NCBI GenBank assembly: GCA_905197385.1
Contig: CAJJYO010000068.1
Span: 1 to 7,829, forward strand
Length of the DNA stretch: 7,829 nt
Source of the DNA: an uncultured Collinsella sp.
GTDB lineage: Bacteria > Actinomycetota > Coriobacteriia > Coriobacteriales > Coriobacteriaceae
Direction of reading: 5' to 3'
Shown here: in pieces, positions 1 through 6,754 of the stretch
How the letters are laid out: each line of letters begins with the position of its first letter
How positions within the stretch are numbered: position 1 is the stretch's first letter
The notes under the pieces: model-generated
What the model saw: only the letters and a program-made list of their open reading frames with translations
Told to the model about the DNA's origin: nothing
Databases searched by the model: none
Program-made: the position numbers and the translations under genes

Positions 1-2
1 GC

Positions 3-896
3 CGCTACGAGTACCTGGCCGGTCTGTTTGTCGCCGTCCTGGTTTGCGCCGTCGGCATCAACCTGATCCTCGAGTCGGTCACCAAGATCATCAAGCCCTC
101 GCCCACCGTGTATTCGGCGCTCTCCATGGCTGCCCTTGTTCTGTCCATGCTCGTCAAATTCTGGATGGCCGCATTCAACCGCGCGCTGGGTAACCGTATC
201 GATTCCGAAACACTCATCGCCACGGCGCAGGACTCCAAAAACGACGTCACCACCTCGGGCTCGGTCTTAGTGGCGGCGCTTATTTCGCAGACGACCGGCT
301 TTGACCTCGATGGCTGGGCTGGCCTGGGTGTGGGCATCTTCATCTGCATCAGCGGCATGGGCCTAGTGCGCGACGCCATCAGCCCGTTGCTGGGGCAAGC
401 GCCCGACCCCAAGCTCGTCCAGGCAATCCGCGACAAGATCATGTCGTATCCGCAGGTCCTAGGCACGCACGACCTGATGGTGCACGACTACGGCCCCGGT
501 CGTCAGTTTGCCAGCGCCCACGTGGAGATGCCCGGCGAGGGCGACGCATTTGAGCACCACGAGATCCTGGACACCATCGAGCACGACATCAAGCGCCAGA
601 TGGGCATCGGTATCACGCTACACTGCGACCCCATCGCCACCACCGGCGACGACCTGCGCGGCTGGGTCAAGCGCGGCGTCATGCAGATCGATCCCGCGCT
701 CTCCATCCACGACCTGCACGAGCACGACGGCTTTGTGTCATTTGACCTGGTGCGTCCCGACGGCTTTGACATATCCGACGAGGAGCTGCTGGAGCTCGTC
801 ACGCGCATCGTGCATGAGCGCCGGCCCGACGTCTCGTGCGTCGTCACGTTCGATTCGGGCTTTAGCTCGCCCGAGCGTCCGGCCGAGCAGCTGTAG
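3..896 (+). CDS. Cation diffusion facilitator (CDF) family divalent metal exporter, 5'-truncated by window edge
   Basis: Membrane antiporter that moves a divalent metal out of the cytoplasm in exchange for protons. The frame is open from base 3 and the start lies upstream; 297 residues are visible. They begin with RYEYLAG, the conserved loop before TM3 of CDF proteins. TM3 and TM4 follow (about residues 5-30 and 36-60), then TM5 with DSKND at 77-81, TM6 (about 105-128), and a cytoplasmic ZT-dimer-like domain (about 130-210: LLGQAPDPKLVQAIR, HVEMPGEG, HEILDTIEHDI). A further ~80 residues (IDPALSIHDLHEHDGFVSFDLVRP to the end) look like a second alpha/beta domain. TM5 has DxxxD rather than the HxxxD of zinc/iron exporters such as YiiP, which in this family is associated with Mn(II). 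TM2, holding the other half of the site, is outside the window, so specificity is inferred. It converges on the next gene with an 18-bp gap. Confidence 0.9.
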   Translation, partial: RYEYLAGLFVAVLVCAVGINLILESVTKIIKPSPTVYSALSMAALVLSMLVKFWMAAFNRALGNRIDSETLIATAQDSKNDVTTSGSVLVAALISQTTGFDLDGWAGLGVGIFICISGMGLVRDAISPLLGQAPDPKLVQAIRDKIMSYPQVLGTHDLMVHDYGPGRQFASAHVEMPGEGDAFEHHEILDTIEHDIKRQMGIGITLHCDPIATTGDDLRGWVKRGVMQIDPALSIHDLHEHDGFVSFDLVRPDGFDISDEELLELVTRIVHERRPDVSCVVTFDSGFSSPERPAEQL

Positions 897-914
897 CCCC
901 GCTCCGCTCGTCCG

Positions 915-1904
915 CTAGTTTCCCTGCGCGCCCGAGATGCCGTTTTGCAGGGCGTTCCAGGCATCCGTCGCCATGCCGCCCAAGTTCTGCGCGGTATCGC
1001 CCAGGTTTTGTGCCGTGTCGCCCAGCTCTTGCGCCTTGTCTCCCAACTCCTGTGCCTTGTTGCTCAAGTCCTCCAGCGTGTTGGAGCTCGAGCTGTCGGT
1101 ACCGCTTTGGCCGTCGGACGAGTTGCCTGAGCTGTTCTTGTGCGTGAGCTGAATTTCGAGGTTGCCGCTGTCGTTATAGTAGGCAGAAGTAACGACCCAG
1201 TTGGCATCGACGACGGGCGTTGAGCCATCATCAGTCAGGACCACGGCATTCGAAAGATCGGCGCCGCGCGACTTGAGGATCTTCTTGGCGTTGGACCAGT
1301 ACTGCCCCGGGATATCACTCAGATCGACGGTGCTAGACGAGGCGGACTCGGTTTGCTCGGCAGTGGTATCGGCCGTTGAACTCCCTCGCTTGTTGAGCAT
1401 GCCCGACACGATGGCAAACACAACCGACAGCGCAAAGAAGATTGCCAGCACGATGAGGATCTTCTTGATCACGCTCGACGAACGCGACGGCTTCTTCTCC
1501 TCGTCCTCGCCATATTGCGGAATCGACTTGGGGTACTCGCGATACGGCTCGCGCGACTCGTAGCGAGGCTGCGCCGTGCGAGGCATATACGTCGTCTGCT
1601 GAGGCTGCGGAATGGGATTCTGCGGCAGGTCATCATAGGGATTCGGCGTCGAGGCAGCATAAGAATCCTGCGGCGCGTAATCAAACGGATCCGGGGCTGC
1701 GTTGCCATAGGGGCCTTGCGAAGATGCAGCGTAAGAATCCTGCGCCGTGTCGCCATAGCCCATAACCCGGGTGGGCTCGGCAGAAGGCTGCGTCGCGGCG
1801 GGGTCGGTATAACCGGGGTTGGGAACAACGCGGGTCGCATCGGCGCTATCGCCAACCTGCGCGGAACCGTAGCCGCCCATCACGGTTGTCTTGTCCTGAT
1901 CCAT
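915..1904 (-). CDS. Single-pass membrane protein with disordered N-terminus, PASTA-like domain and heptad-repeat tail (function unknown)
   Basis: I do not recognise a named family for the whole 329-aa protein. Residues 1-140 are low-complexity (Pro, Gln, Tyr, Ala, Asp), with QDSYAAS occurring twice and three similar motifs KTTVM, ATRVV and PTRVM near residues 5-47. A basic stretch then leads into one transmembrane helix (about 145-169, VIKKILIVLAIFFALSVVFA). Residues 200-256 (YWSNAKKILKSRGAD, then VVLTDDG, NWVVTSAYYNDSGNLEIQLTHK) resemble a PASTA-type fold. A Ser/Asn/Gly linker follows, then a tail of seven-residue repeats (279-310). The topology is probably N-in, C-out. The ATG at 1904 is supported by AAAGGA eight bases upstream. 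PASTA domains often bind cell-wall material and the N-terminal Thr motifs suggest a Ser/Thr kinase link, but both are inferences. No signal peptide cleavage site is evident. Confidence 0.8.
   Translation of the reverse strand: MDQDKTTVMGGYGSAQVGDSADATRVVPNPGYTDPAATQPSAEPTRVMGYGDTAQDSYAASSQGPYGNAAPDPFDYAPQDSYAASTPNPYDDLPQNPIPQPQQTTYMPRTAQPRYESREPYREYPKSIPQYGEDEEKKPSRSSSVIKKILIVLAIFFALSVVFAIVSGMLNKRGSSTADTTAEQTESASSSTVDLSDIPGQYWSNAKKILKSRGADLSNAVVLTDDGSTPVVDANWVVTSAYYNDSGNLEIQLTHKNSSGNSSDGQSGTDSSSSNTLEDLSNKAQELGDKAQELGDTAQNLGDTAQNLGGMATDAWNALQNGISGAQGN
978..1082 (-). repeat. 21-bp tandem repeat coding for a heptad repeat
   Basis: Four clear and one degenerate 21-bp units lie at 978-998, 999-1019, 1020-1040, 1041-1061 and 1062-1082. 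On the coding strand they encode the in-frame heptads NKAQELG, DKAQELG, DTAQNLG and DTAQNLG, preceded by a weaker LEDLS unit. Ala and Leu recur at fixed positions, as expected for a short amphipathic or coiled-coil helix. The units differ at several bases, so this is an older expansion rather than a fresh one. Confidence 0.85.
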
Positions 1905-1949
1905 GCAACGATTCCTTTCCGTCGCGCGTGAGCCTCAAGCTATCCATGC

Positions 1950-1955
1950 ATTCTA
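1950..1955 (-). promoter_or_regulatory. Candidate -10 box for the 329-aa membrane protein gene
   Basis: On the minus strand TAGAAT (5 of 6 to the TATAAT consensus) lies about 45 bases upstream of the ATG at 1904. This would give a leader of roughly 40 nt containing the AAAGGA ribosome site at 1913-1918. No convincing -35 box is seen at 16-18 bases, so this is a candidate only. The remaining intergenic DNA between 1956 and 2022 shows nothing else recognisable. Confidence 0.35.
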
Positions 1956-2022
1956 CCCGCGCAAAAGCCTATGACGGGCAGAGTCCGTCGGTATCTACAA
2001 GACATGCGCGGGCCTAAGGATC

Positions 2023-2058
2023 AAAAAGCCCCGCCGTGCCTTGTGGGCGCGGCGGGGC
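2023..2058 (-). terminator. Intrinsic terminator downstream of fhs
   Basis: Read on the minus strand, a 13-bp GC-rich stem (arms 2046-2058 and 2028-2040, one G-U pair) with a 5-base loop is followed at once by five T residues (2027-2023). It begins 25 bases after the fhs stop codon and ends transcription before the downstream 329-aa protein gene on the same strand. The gene layout therefore favours separate transcription units. Confidence 0.85.
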
Positions 2059-2083
2059 GGGCTAGCAGCTATGGACAGCAGGC

Positions 2084-3751
2084 TTAGAACAGGCCGGTGA
2101 TGTTGCCGTCGTTGTCGACGTCGATGTTTTCGGCCGCGGGCACCTTGGGCAGACCCGGCATGGTCAGAACACTGCCGGTCAGCGCGACCACAAAGTGGGC
2201 GCCGGCAGAAACCTTGAGCTCACGCACGGTGATGCGGAAGTTCTCGGGAGCGCCCAGGGCCTTGGCGTTGTCGCTAAAGCTGTACTGCGTCTTGGCGACG
2301 CACACCGGCAGGTTGCCAAAGCCGTTCTCGCGCAGCTCGGCGAGCTGGCGCTTGGCGGCCGGCGTAAAGTCAACGCCGTCGGCGCGGTAGACCTTGGTGG
2401 CAATGGCCTCGAGAGCGTCGGCCACATCGGCGCCGTCCTCATAGGCAAACTTGAGCTCACTCGGCTGCTCAATCAGACGCATAACCTCATCGGCCAGCTC
2501 GAGCGCGCCCTCGCCGCCCTTGGCCCAGACCTCGGATAGCTTAACGTTGACGCCGAGCTTCTGGCACTCGGACTCGATGAGCGCAAGCTCGGCCTCGGTG
2601 TCCGTCGGGAATCGGTTGATGGCGACCACGCAGGGCAGACCATAAACGTTCTGGATGTTGTCGACGTGACGCAGCAGGTTGGGCATGCCAGCCTTGAGTG
2701 CCTCGAGATTCTCCTCGTTGAGGTCGGCCTTGGCGACGCCACCGTTGTACTTCAGCGCACGAGCGGTCGCGACGATCACGACAGCGCTGGGGCGAACGCC
2801 CGTCATGCGGCACTTGATGTCGAGGAACTTCTCGGCACCCAGATCGGCACCGAAGCCGGCCTCGGTAATGGCGACATCGCCAAAGCGCATCGCCATACGC
2901 GTGGCCATGATAGAGTTGCAGCCGTGGGCAATGTTGGCGAAGGGACCGCCGTGGACAAACGCGGGCGTGCCCTCGAGCGTTTGCACCAGGTTGGGCTTGA
3001 GCGCGTCCTTAAGCAACGCGGCCATGGCACCCTGGGCCTTGAGGTCGCGGGCACGGACGGGCTCGCCGGCAAAGCTATAGCCGACGACAATCTCACCCAA
3101 GCGTTCCTTGAGGTCGTTGATGCTCGTAGACAGGCACAGGATTGCCATGACCTCGGAGGCGACGGTGATGTCGAAGCCGTCCTCGCGCGGCACGCCCTGG
3201 GCCTTACCACCAATGCCATCGATAACATGGCGCAGCTGACGGTCGTTCATGTCGACGACGCGCTTCCAGGTGATGCGCTTAACGTCAATACCGAGCTGAT
3301 TGCCCTGCTGGATGTGGTTATCAAGCATGGCGGCCAGCAGGTTGTTGGCAGCACCGATAGCGTGGAAGTCGCCGGTAAAGTGCAGGTTGATATCCTCCAT
3401 GGGGATCACCTGAGCCCAGCCGCCACCGGCAGCACCGCCCTTAACGCCAAAGACAGGGCCGAGCGAAGGCTCGCGCAGGGCCACAGCGCTCTTGACGCCG
3501 CGGCGACGCAGGCCATCGGCCAGACCGATGGTCGTGGTGGTCTTGCCCTCGCCCGCAGGCGTTGGGTTGATAGCGGTCACGAGAACGAGCTTGGCCTGGT
3601 GATCAGTCGGCTCGTTGAGCAGTGAATAGTCGACCTTAGCCTTGTCGAAGCCGTACGGAATAAGGTGCTTAACGTCGACGCCGGCGTTCTTGGCCACCTC
3701 GGTAATAGGCAGCGGCGTGACAGAACGTGCGATTTCGATGTCAGTAGGCAT
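2084..3751 (-). CDS. fhs: Formate-tetrahydrofolate ligase (10-formyl-THF synthetase)
   Basis: Cytosolic enzyme that ligates formate to tetrahydrofolate using ATP, giving 10-formyl-THF for purine synthesis and other one-carbon reactions. The 555-aa product matches the usual length (about 556). It carries the ATP-binding loop [15 protein letters not shown] (about residues 63-77), the family block [28 protein letters not shown] cut here into [11 protein letters not shown] and [12 protein letters not shown] (about residues 100-130), and [16 protein letters not shown] and [14 protein letters not shown] further on. The frame is open upstream to 3826, but I chose the ATG at 3751 because [10 protein letters not shown] matches the family N-terminus and an AAAGGA site lies 6 bases upstream. 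It stands alone between its own promoter region and a strong terminator. Without neighbouring Wood-Ljungdahl genes, an assimilatory folate role is more likely than acetogenesis. Confidence 0.97.
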   Translation of the reverse strand: MPTDIEIARSVTPLPITEVAKNAGVDVKHLIPYGFDKAKVDYSLLNEPTDHQAKLVLVTAINPTPAGEGKTTTTIGLADGLRRRGVKSAVALREPSLGPVFGVKGGAAGGGWAQVIPMEDINLHFTGDFHAIGAANNLLAAMLDNHIQQGNQLGIDVKRITWKRVVDMNDRQLRHVIDGIGGKAQGVPREDGFDITVASEVMAILCLSTSINDLKERLGEIVVGYSFAGEPVRARDLKAQGAMAALLKDALKPNLVQTLEGTPAFVHGGPFANIAHGCNSIMATRMAMRFGDVAITEAGFGADLGAEKFLDIKCRMTGVRPSAVVIVATARALKYNGGVAKADLNEENLEALKAGMPNLLRHVDNIQNVYGLPCVVAINRFPTDTEAELALIESECQKLGVNVKLSEVWAKGGEGALELADEVMRLIEQPSELKFAYEDGADVADALEAIATKVYRADGVDFTPAAKRQLAELRENGFGNLPVCVAKTQYSFSDNAKALGAPENFRITVRELKVSAGAHFVVALTGSVLTMPGLPKVPAAENIDVDNDGNITGLF

Positions 3752-3757
3752 GGGCGG

Positions 3758-3763
3758 TCCTTT
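3758..3763 (-). promoter_or_regulatory. Ribosome binding site fixing the fhs start
   Basis: AAAGGA on the minus strand sits 6 bases before the ATG at 3751. The upstream in-frame start at 3826 would add 25 residues with no family match and would run through the likely promoter, so this site decides the start. Confidence 0.7.
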
Positions 3764-3791
3764 CGTTACCGAATGAGAAAAAGACCAATTC

Positions 3792-3818
3792 AGCATAGCA
3801 CGGGCGCGCAATAGTAAA
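3792..3818 (-). promoter_or_regulatory. fhs: Candidate promoter of fhs
   Basis: On the minus strand an extended -10 (TGC-TATGCT, box at 3792-3797) lies about 41 bases before the fhs ATG. A partial -35 (TTTACT, 3813-3818) stands 15 bases away, shorter than the ideal 17. The implied leader is only about 35 nt, too short for a folate riboswitch. The rest of the ruvB-fhs gap (3819-3897) shows no clear terminator, so some read-through from ruvB into fhs is possible. Confidence 0.4.
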
Positions 3819-3897
3819 CCGCCCATAACCGATGAACGGCGATATGTTTATCCAATGCTCAGCGATAGCTTACAGACCAGCCAAAACAAACCCGCCT

Positions 3898-4965
3898 CTA
3901 AACGGCTGGCTCGATGCCCAAGTGCTCAAAGGTGCGCAAGGTTGCCTGACGGCCCTGGGGCGTGCGAATCATCAAGCCGCACTGCAGCAGGTAGGGCTCA
4001 TAGACATCCTCGAGCGTACCCGGGTCCTCGCCCACCGCGCTGGCAAGGGTCGTCAGGCCCACGGCACGGCCGGAGAACGTCTTGGCAAGCGTCTCCAAGA
4101 TACGAATGTCCATCCAGTCCAGACCAAGCTCATCAATCTCGAAGAACTCGAGTGCCTGACGGCAAATATCAAGCTCAATAGGACCGTTGCCGCGCACCTG
4201 CGCGTAGTCGCGCACGCGCTTGAGCAGACGGTTGGCCAAGCGCGGCGTGCCGCGCGAGCGCGAGCCGATCTCGAGCGCGCTCGGATGGTCGATCGTCACG
4301 CCCAGGATGGTTGCCGAGCGCGTCACGATCTGGGCAAGCTCCTCGACCGTGTAGTAGTCCAGGCGATACGAAATGCCAAAGCGGTCGCGTAGCGGGCCGG
4401 TCAGCATACCCGAGCGGGTCGTTGCCGCCACCAGCGTAAACTTGGGGATATCCAGGCGAATCGAGCGAGCGGCGGGGCCTTTGCCGATCACGATATCGAG
4501 CGCAAAGTCCTCCATAGCGGGATACAGGACTTCCTCGACCGAGCGATTAAGGCGGTGAATCTCGTCGATAAACAGCACATCACCCGGCTGCAAGTTGGTA
4601 AGGATAGCCGCCAGGTCGCCGGTGCGCGCGATGGCCGGGCCGCTCGTCGTCTTGATCTGAGCGCCCAGCTCGTTGGCGATAACGGTAGCCAGCGTGGTCT
4701 TGCCCAGACCCGGAGGGCCCGAGAAGATCACGTGATCGAGCGTCTCGCCACGGCTCTGCGCCGCCTCGATCAGCACGCGAAGGCTCTGCTTGATATGCTC
4801 CTGACCGCAGTAGTCGTCCAGGCGCTGGGGACGCAGGGTACGGTCGACATCGAGGTCTTCGGGCGTCAGCTCCGAGCCCACCATGCGCTCACCGTGCGCC
4901 ATGGATGCCGCCGGCGAGTTGCCGGGCGTCGCCCACAGGTCCTGAGAGTCATCGGCTTCCCACAT
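3898..4965 (-). CDS. ruvB: Holliday junction branch-migration helicase, ATPase subunit RuvB
   Basis: Hexameric AAA+ motor that, loaded by RuvA, pulls DNA through Holliday junctions during recombination and repair. From the ATG the product is 355 aa. It has Walker [10 protein letters not shown] (83-91), Walker B VLFIDEIH (130-137), sensor I AATTR (180-184) and the GPLRDRFG block (190-197) with the arginine-finger region. The C-terminal winged helix includes [17 protein letters not shown]. The N-terminus is about 28 residues longer than the E. coli protein. Two adjacent starts exist: GTG at 4968 and ATG at 4965. The ATG overlaps the ruvA stop by one base (TGATG), so I chose it. Internal Met codons at about 22 and 28 would give the classical length, but they lose the coupling to ruvA. 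Confidence 0.97.
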   Translation of the reverse strand: MWEADDSQDLWATPGNSPAASMAHGERMVGSELTPEDLDVDRTLRPQRLDDYCGQEHIKQSLRVLIEAAQSRGETLDHVIFSGPPGLGKTTLATVIANELGAQIKTTSGPAIARTGDLAAILTNLQPGDVLFIDEIHRLNRSVEEVLYPAMEDFALDIVIGKGPAARSIRLDIPKFTLVAATTRSGMLTGPLRDRFGISYRLDYYTVEELAQIVTRSATILGVTIDHPSALEIGSRSRGTPRLANRLLKRVRDYAQVRGNGPIELDICRQALEFFEIDELGLDWMDIRILETLAKTFSGRAVGLTTLASAVGEDPGTLEDVYEPYLLQCGLMIRTPQGRQATLRTFEHLGIEPAV

Positions 4966-5585
4966 CACGCATCCATTCCGAGTCGCTTAAGCGCCGCGCC
5001 GAGCAAATCCTCGACACGCATATCCTGCCCATCATACCCGCTCAGGGCAACCTCGGTCTCCTGCGGGCTAAAGCCCATGGAGAGGAGCGCCGCACGGGCG
5101 TCATCGATTGCCGAGGGAGCGGCGGCGGGAACCGGCATCGCAACCTGGCCGGGAATCACGTCGACCGGCACAAAGCCCTTGTCCTTGGCAAAGGTACTCT
5201 TGAGCTCCAAGATGAGGCGCTGCGCGGTCTTTTTGCCCACACCGGGCACCTTGGCCATGCCCTTGTCGTCCTCGGCCATTACCAGGGAATACAGCTGTCC
5301 CACGGTATAGGTGGAAAGCACGGCAAGCGCCAGGCGCGGGCCAACACCCGACACGGACACGAGCCGGTCAAACATCGTGCGCTCGTCCTTGGAGGCAAAG
5401 CCAAAAAGTGTCATGGCGTCCTCGCGCACCTGCATACGGGTATAAAGGCGCACCTCGCCGCCGGGCGTAGGCAGCGTGGCGGCAGTGCTGCCCGAAATAC
5501 CGAGCTCAAAGCCCACGCCCGATACATCGACGACGGCCGAGCTCATCGTGGCCTCGACAAGCGTTCCATGGAGCTGGGAGATCAT
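4965..5585 (-). CDS. ruvA: Holliday junction DNA-binding protein RuvA
   Basis: Tetramer that binds the four-way junction and positions RuvB rings. The 206-aa product shows the expected three domains. An N-terminal OB fold (about 1-64, starting [11 protein letters not shown]) is followed by two helix-hairpin-helix motifs, [13 protein letters not shown] (78-90) and [13 protein letters not shown] (113-125). A flexible Pro/Ala-rich linker (about 138-158) then leads to a C-terminal RuvB-binding domain (about 159-206, [19 protein letters not shown]). Its ATG overlaps the ruvC stop by one base (TGATG) and its stop overlaps the ruvB start in the same way. The three genes are therefore probably translated from one message with coupling. 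Confidence 0.97.
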   Translation of the reverse strand: MISQLHGTLVEATMSSAVVDVSGVGFELGISGSTAATLPTPGGEVRLYTRMQVREDAMTLFGFASKDERTMFDRLVSVSGVGPRLALAVLSTYTVGQLYSLVMAEDDKGMAKVPGVGKKTAQRLILELKSTFAKDKGFVPVDVIPGQVAMPVPAAAPSAIDDARAALLSMGFSPQETEVALSGYDGQDMRVEDLLGAALKRLGMDA

Positions 5586-6106
5586 CAGTATCCGGTTCCT
5601 CTCTGTTGATAGAACTCGCCGCCGGTAAGCGCCCGGGTGCGGCTTAAGTTAACGTGGCAGATGGCGCAGGCCAGGGCATCGGCAGCATGGTCGGGATGCG
5701 GGTCGTGATCGAGCTGCGTGAGCGTACGAACCATATACGCGACCTGCCGTTTGTCCGCGGCGCCGGTGCCCACCACGGCCTGCTTGATCTGCATGGGCGT
5801 GTATTCGCCAATCTCGAGCGCGCACTCCGAAAGCGCCACGAGCGCGGCACCGCGGGCATGCGCCGTGGGGATGGCCGAGCGGACGTTAGCGCCAAAGTAG
5901 ATGCTCTCGATAGCCGCGGTATCGGGACGGTAGCGTTCGACGACGCCCTTGAGGTCGCGGGCGATATGCGACAGGCGCACCGCGAGCGGGCTGCCCGCGC
6001 TGGTCTCGATACAACCGTAGGCACGGCAGCGAACCTCGCCACGTCGCTCCTCGATAATCCCCCAGCCCGTATGGGCCAAACCGGGATCGATACCCAAAAT
6101 GACCAA
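5585..6106 (-). CDS. ruvC: Crossover junction endodeoxyribonuclease RuvC
   Basis: Dimeric metal-dependent nuclease that cuts Holliday junctions symmetrically, the last step after RuvAB migration. The 173-aa product begins MVILGIDPGLAHTGWG with catalytic D7. E67 is in AAIESIYFG, and the C-terminal catalytic pair lies in PDHAADALA (H140 and D143 by alignment to the E. coli D-A-A-D pair). Many bacterial enzymes, including that of Thermus, have His at the third position, so it should be active. The start is TTG at 6106, chosen because the protein must begin at this residue to keep the family N-terminus and because a strong GGGGAGG site sits five bases upstream. It is first in the ruvCAB operon. 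A LexA box lies 56-69 bases upstream. Confidence 0.96.
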   Translation of the reverse strand: MVILGIDPGLAHTGWGIIEERRGEVRCRAYGCIETSAGSPLAVRLSHIARDLKGVVERYRPDTAAIESIYFGANVRSAIPTAHARGAALVALSECALEIGEYTPMQIKQAVVGTGAADKRQVAYMVRTLTQLDHDPHPDHAADALACAICHVNLSRTRALTGGEFYQQRGTGY

Positions 6107-6111
6107 GCCAA

Positions 6112-6118
6112 CCTCCCC
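6112..6118 (-). promoter_or_regulatory. ruvC: Strong ribosome binding site for the TTG start of ruvC
   Basis: GGGGAGG on the minus strand lies 5 bases upstream of TTG at 6106. It supports this non-ATG start, since no ATG or GTG in frame nearby gives the conserved VILGIDPG beginning. Confidence 0.75.
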
Positions 6119-6161
6119 TCACCACAAGCACAGCGCAAGGCAAGGCCCCGCGCATCATTCA

Positions 6162-6175
6162 CGAACGTCTGTTCT
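6162..6175 (-). promoter_or_regulatory. LexA (SOS) box upstream of ruvCAB
   Basis: The sequence CGAAC-GTCT-GTTCT matches the Gram-positive/actinobacterial LexA operator CGAAC-N4-GTTCG at 9 of 10 defined bases. It ends where a possible ruvC -10 box (TATTCT on the minus strand, 6176-6181) begins, so bound LexA would block RNA polymerase. A weak -35 candidate TTGCTA (6201-6206) is 19 bases from that -10. Damage-induced ruv expression is known in other bacteria; here it is inferred from the site. Confidence 0.8.
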
Positions 6176-6249
6176 AGAATAACACAACAGTGACCGTATC
6201 TAGCAAGCAAGGTTGAACCATAGGTTGAGCATAAGTCAGACACTATGAC

Positions 6250-6367
6250 CCAATCCAGGGGCACGGAAACGACAGGAGCCCCCGCTCGTGACCGCGGGTC
6301 GGGGCTGCGACAATGTTGTTGAAGTGCCAGAGGCGCAGCCGCGCCGCAACGAGGTTGGGAGGCTCCC
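6250..6367 (+). ncRNA. Putative IS110 bridge-RNA (seekRNA) region in the leader
   Basis: In IS110-group elements a structured RNA that guides donor and target choice is encoded between the left end and the transposase gene. This leader is GC-rich, non-coding and full of complementary segments. Seen pairings are 6258-6262 with 6278-6282; 6277-6282 with 6301-6306; 6303-6309 with 6334-6340 (7 bp, 24-nt loop); 6332-6336 with 6341-6345; and 6260-6266 with 6366-6372 (7 bp, spanning the transposase start codon). Several exclude each other. Position and structure fit a bridge RNA, but the guide loops and the RNA ends are not established. Confidence 0.4.
6357..6362 (+). promoter_or_regulatory. Ribosome binding site of the IS110 transposase fragment
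   Basis: GGGAGG lies 5 bases before the GTG at 6368 and fixes this start. It sits just inside the leader RNA region, and the start codon itself falls within a 7-base segment complementary to 6260-6266. Confidence 0.65.
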
Positions 6368-6754
6368 GTGCCTAGATATTCTACCGCCTTCGGAATGGAC
6401 GTACACCTCAGGTCCACCACCGTCTGCGCGCTCGACGCGGAGACGGGCGAGGCCGTGACGAGGAGGTTCCGCGGCAACCCCTGGGGCGAGGTCGCGGAGT
6501 GGATGTCGGGCTTCCCCGGCCCGTCGCTCGCCGCCTACGAGAGCGGCTACCTCGGCTTCGCCCCGCAGAGGGAGCTCTCCGGGCTCGGCGTCGACTGCGT
6601 CGTCGCGGCCGTCTCCAAGGTCCCGAGGTCGGCGGCAGACCTCTCGTCCAAGAACGACCGCAACGACGCGGCCAGGATGGCCAAGGCGATACTGTCGCAC
6701 GACGTCACCCCGGTATGGGTGCCGTCCCCCGAGATCGAGGGGCTCAGGTGTTAG
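6368..6754 (+). pseudogene. IS110-family DEDD transposase, N-terminal fragment truncated by IS21 insertion
   Basis: A full IS110 transposase joins a RuvC-like DEDD domain to a C-terminal domain with a catalytic serine. Here only the first 127 native codons remain. IS21 then supplies Cys and a stop codon (TGT TAG). The fragment shows GMDVH (D11), YESGYLGF (E58) and KNDRNDAARMAK (D97, D100), so all four acidic residues are present. It ends at PSPEIEGLR, where the family continues with D-L-x-R. The GTG start is backed by a GGGAGG site. Seven of ten Arg codons are AGG, unlike the ruv genes. The missing part is expected beyond the far IS21 end, outside the window. It cannot transpose as it stands. 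Confidence 0.9.

Larger units (their letters stand above)
6230..6748 (+). mobile_element. Left part of an IS110-family element, interrupted by IS21
   Basis: The element comprises a non-coding leader and the 5' third of an IS110-family transposase, reading away from ruvC. The right boundary at 6748 is sharp, because the IS21-family end begins with TG at 6749. The left boundary cannot be set from one copy, since these elements lack clear terminal inverted repeats. It should lie between the ruvC promoter (about 6206) and the GC-rich leader (about 6257); 6230 is a placeholder. AGG is the main Arg codon in its gene, unlike the ruv genes. Confidence 0.7.

Noticed and set aside
897..914. Bidirectional terminator in the gap between the convergent CDF and membrane-protein genes
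   Set aside because: The 18-bp gap contains no hairpin followed by a T run on either strand.
978..1082. CRISPR-like repeat array
   Set aside because: Units are directly adjacent without spacers and encode an in-frame heptad repeat within a protein.
2666..3625. 319-aa open frame on the + strand opposite fhs
   Set aside because: It is the antisense shadow of a highly conserved gene in GC-rich DNA; it has no family motifs and no ribosome site that I can see.
3752..3826. 25-codon N-terminal extension of fhs
   Set aside because: No match to the family start, and it passes through the ribosome site and likely promoter; the ATG at 3751 fits better.
3752..3897. THF riboswitch upstream of fhs
   Set aside because: The gap has no recognisable riboswitch core, and the candidate transcription start leaves a leader of only about 35 nt.
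6211..6228. Direct repeat GGTTGA (twice, 12 bp apart) as an operator or IS110 target duplication
   Set aside because: Six-base repeats are expected by chance, and IS110 insertions normally make no or minimal target duplication.
6181..6319. Match between flank ACAACA (6183-6188 region) and leader TGTTGT (6314-6319) as a bridge-RNA target loop
   Set aside because: A six-base match is too short to support guide pairing, and the element boundary is unknown.
6749..6754. Programmed frameshift or recoding at the end of the IS110 frame
   Set aside because: Sequence after 6748 is the IS21 terminus and no transposase-like residues occur in other frames; it is a plain insertion.
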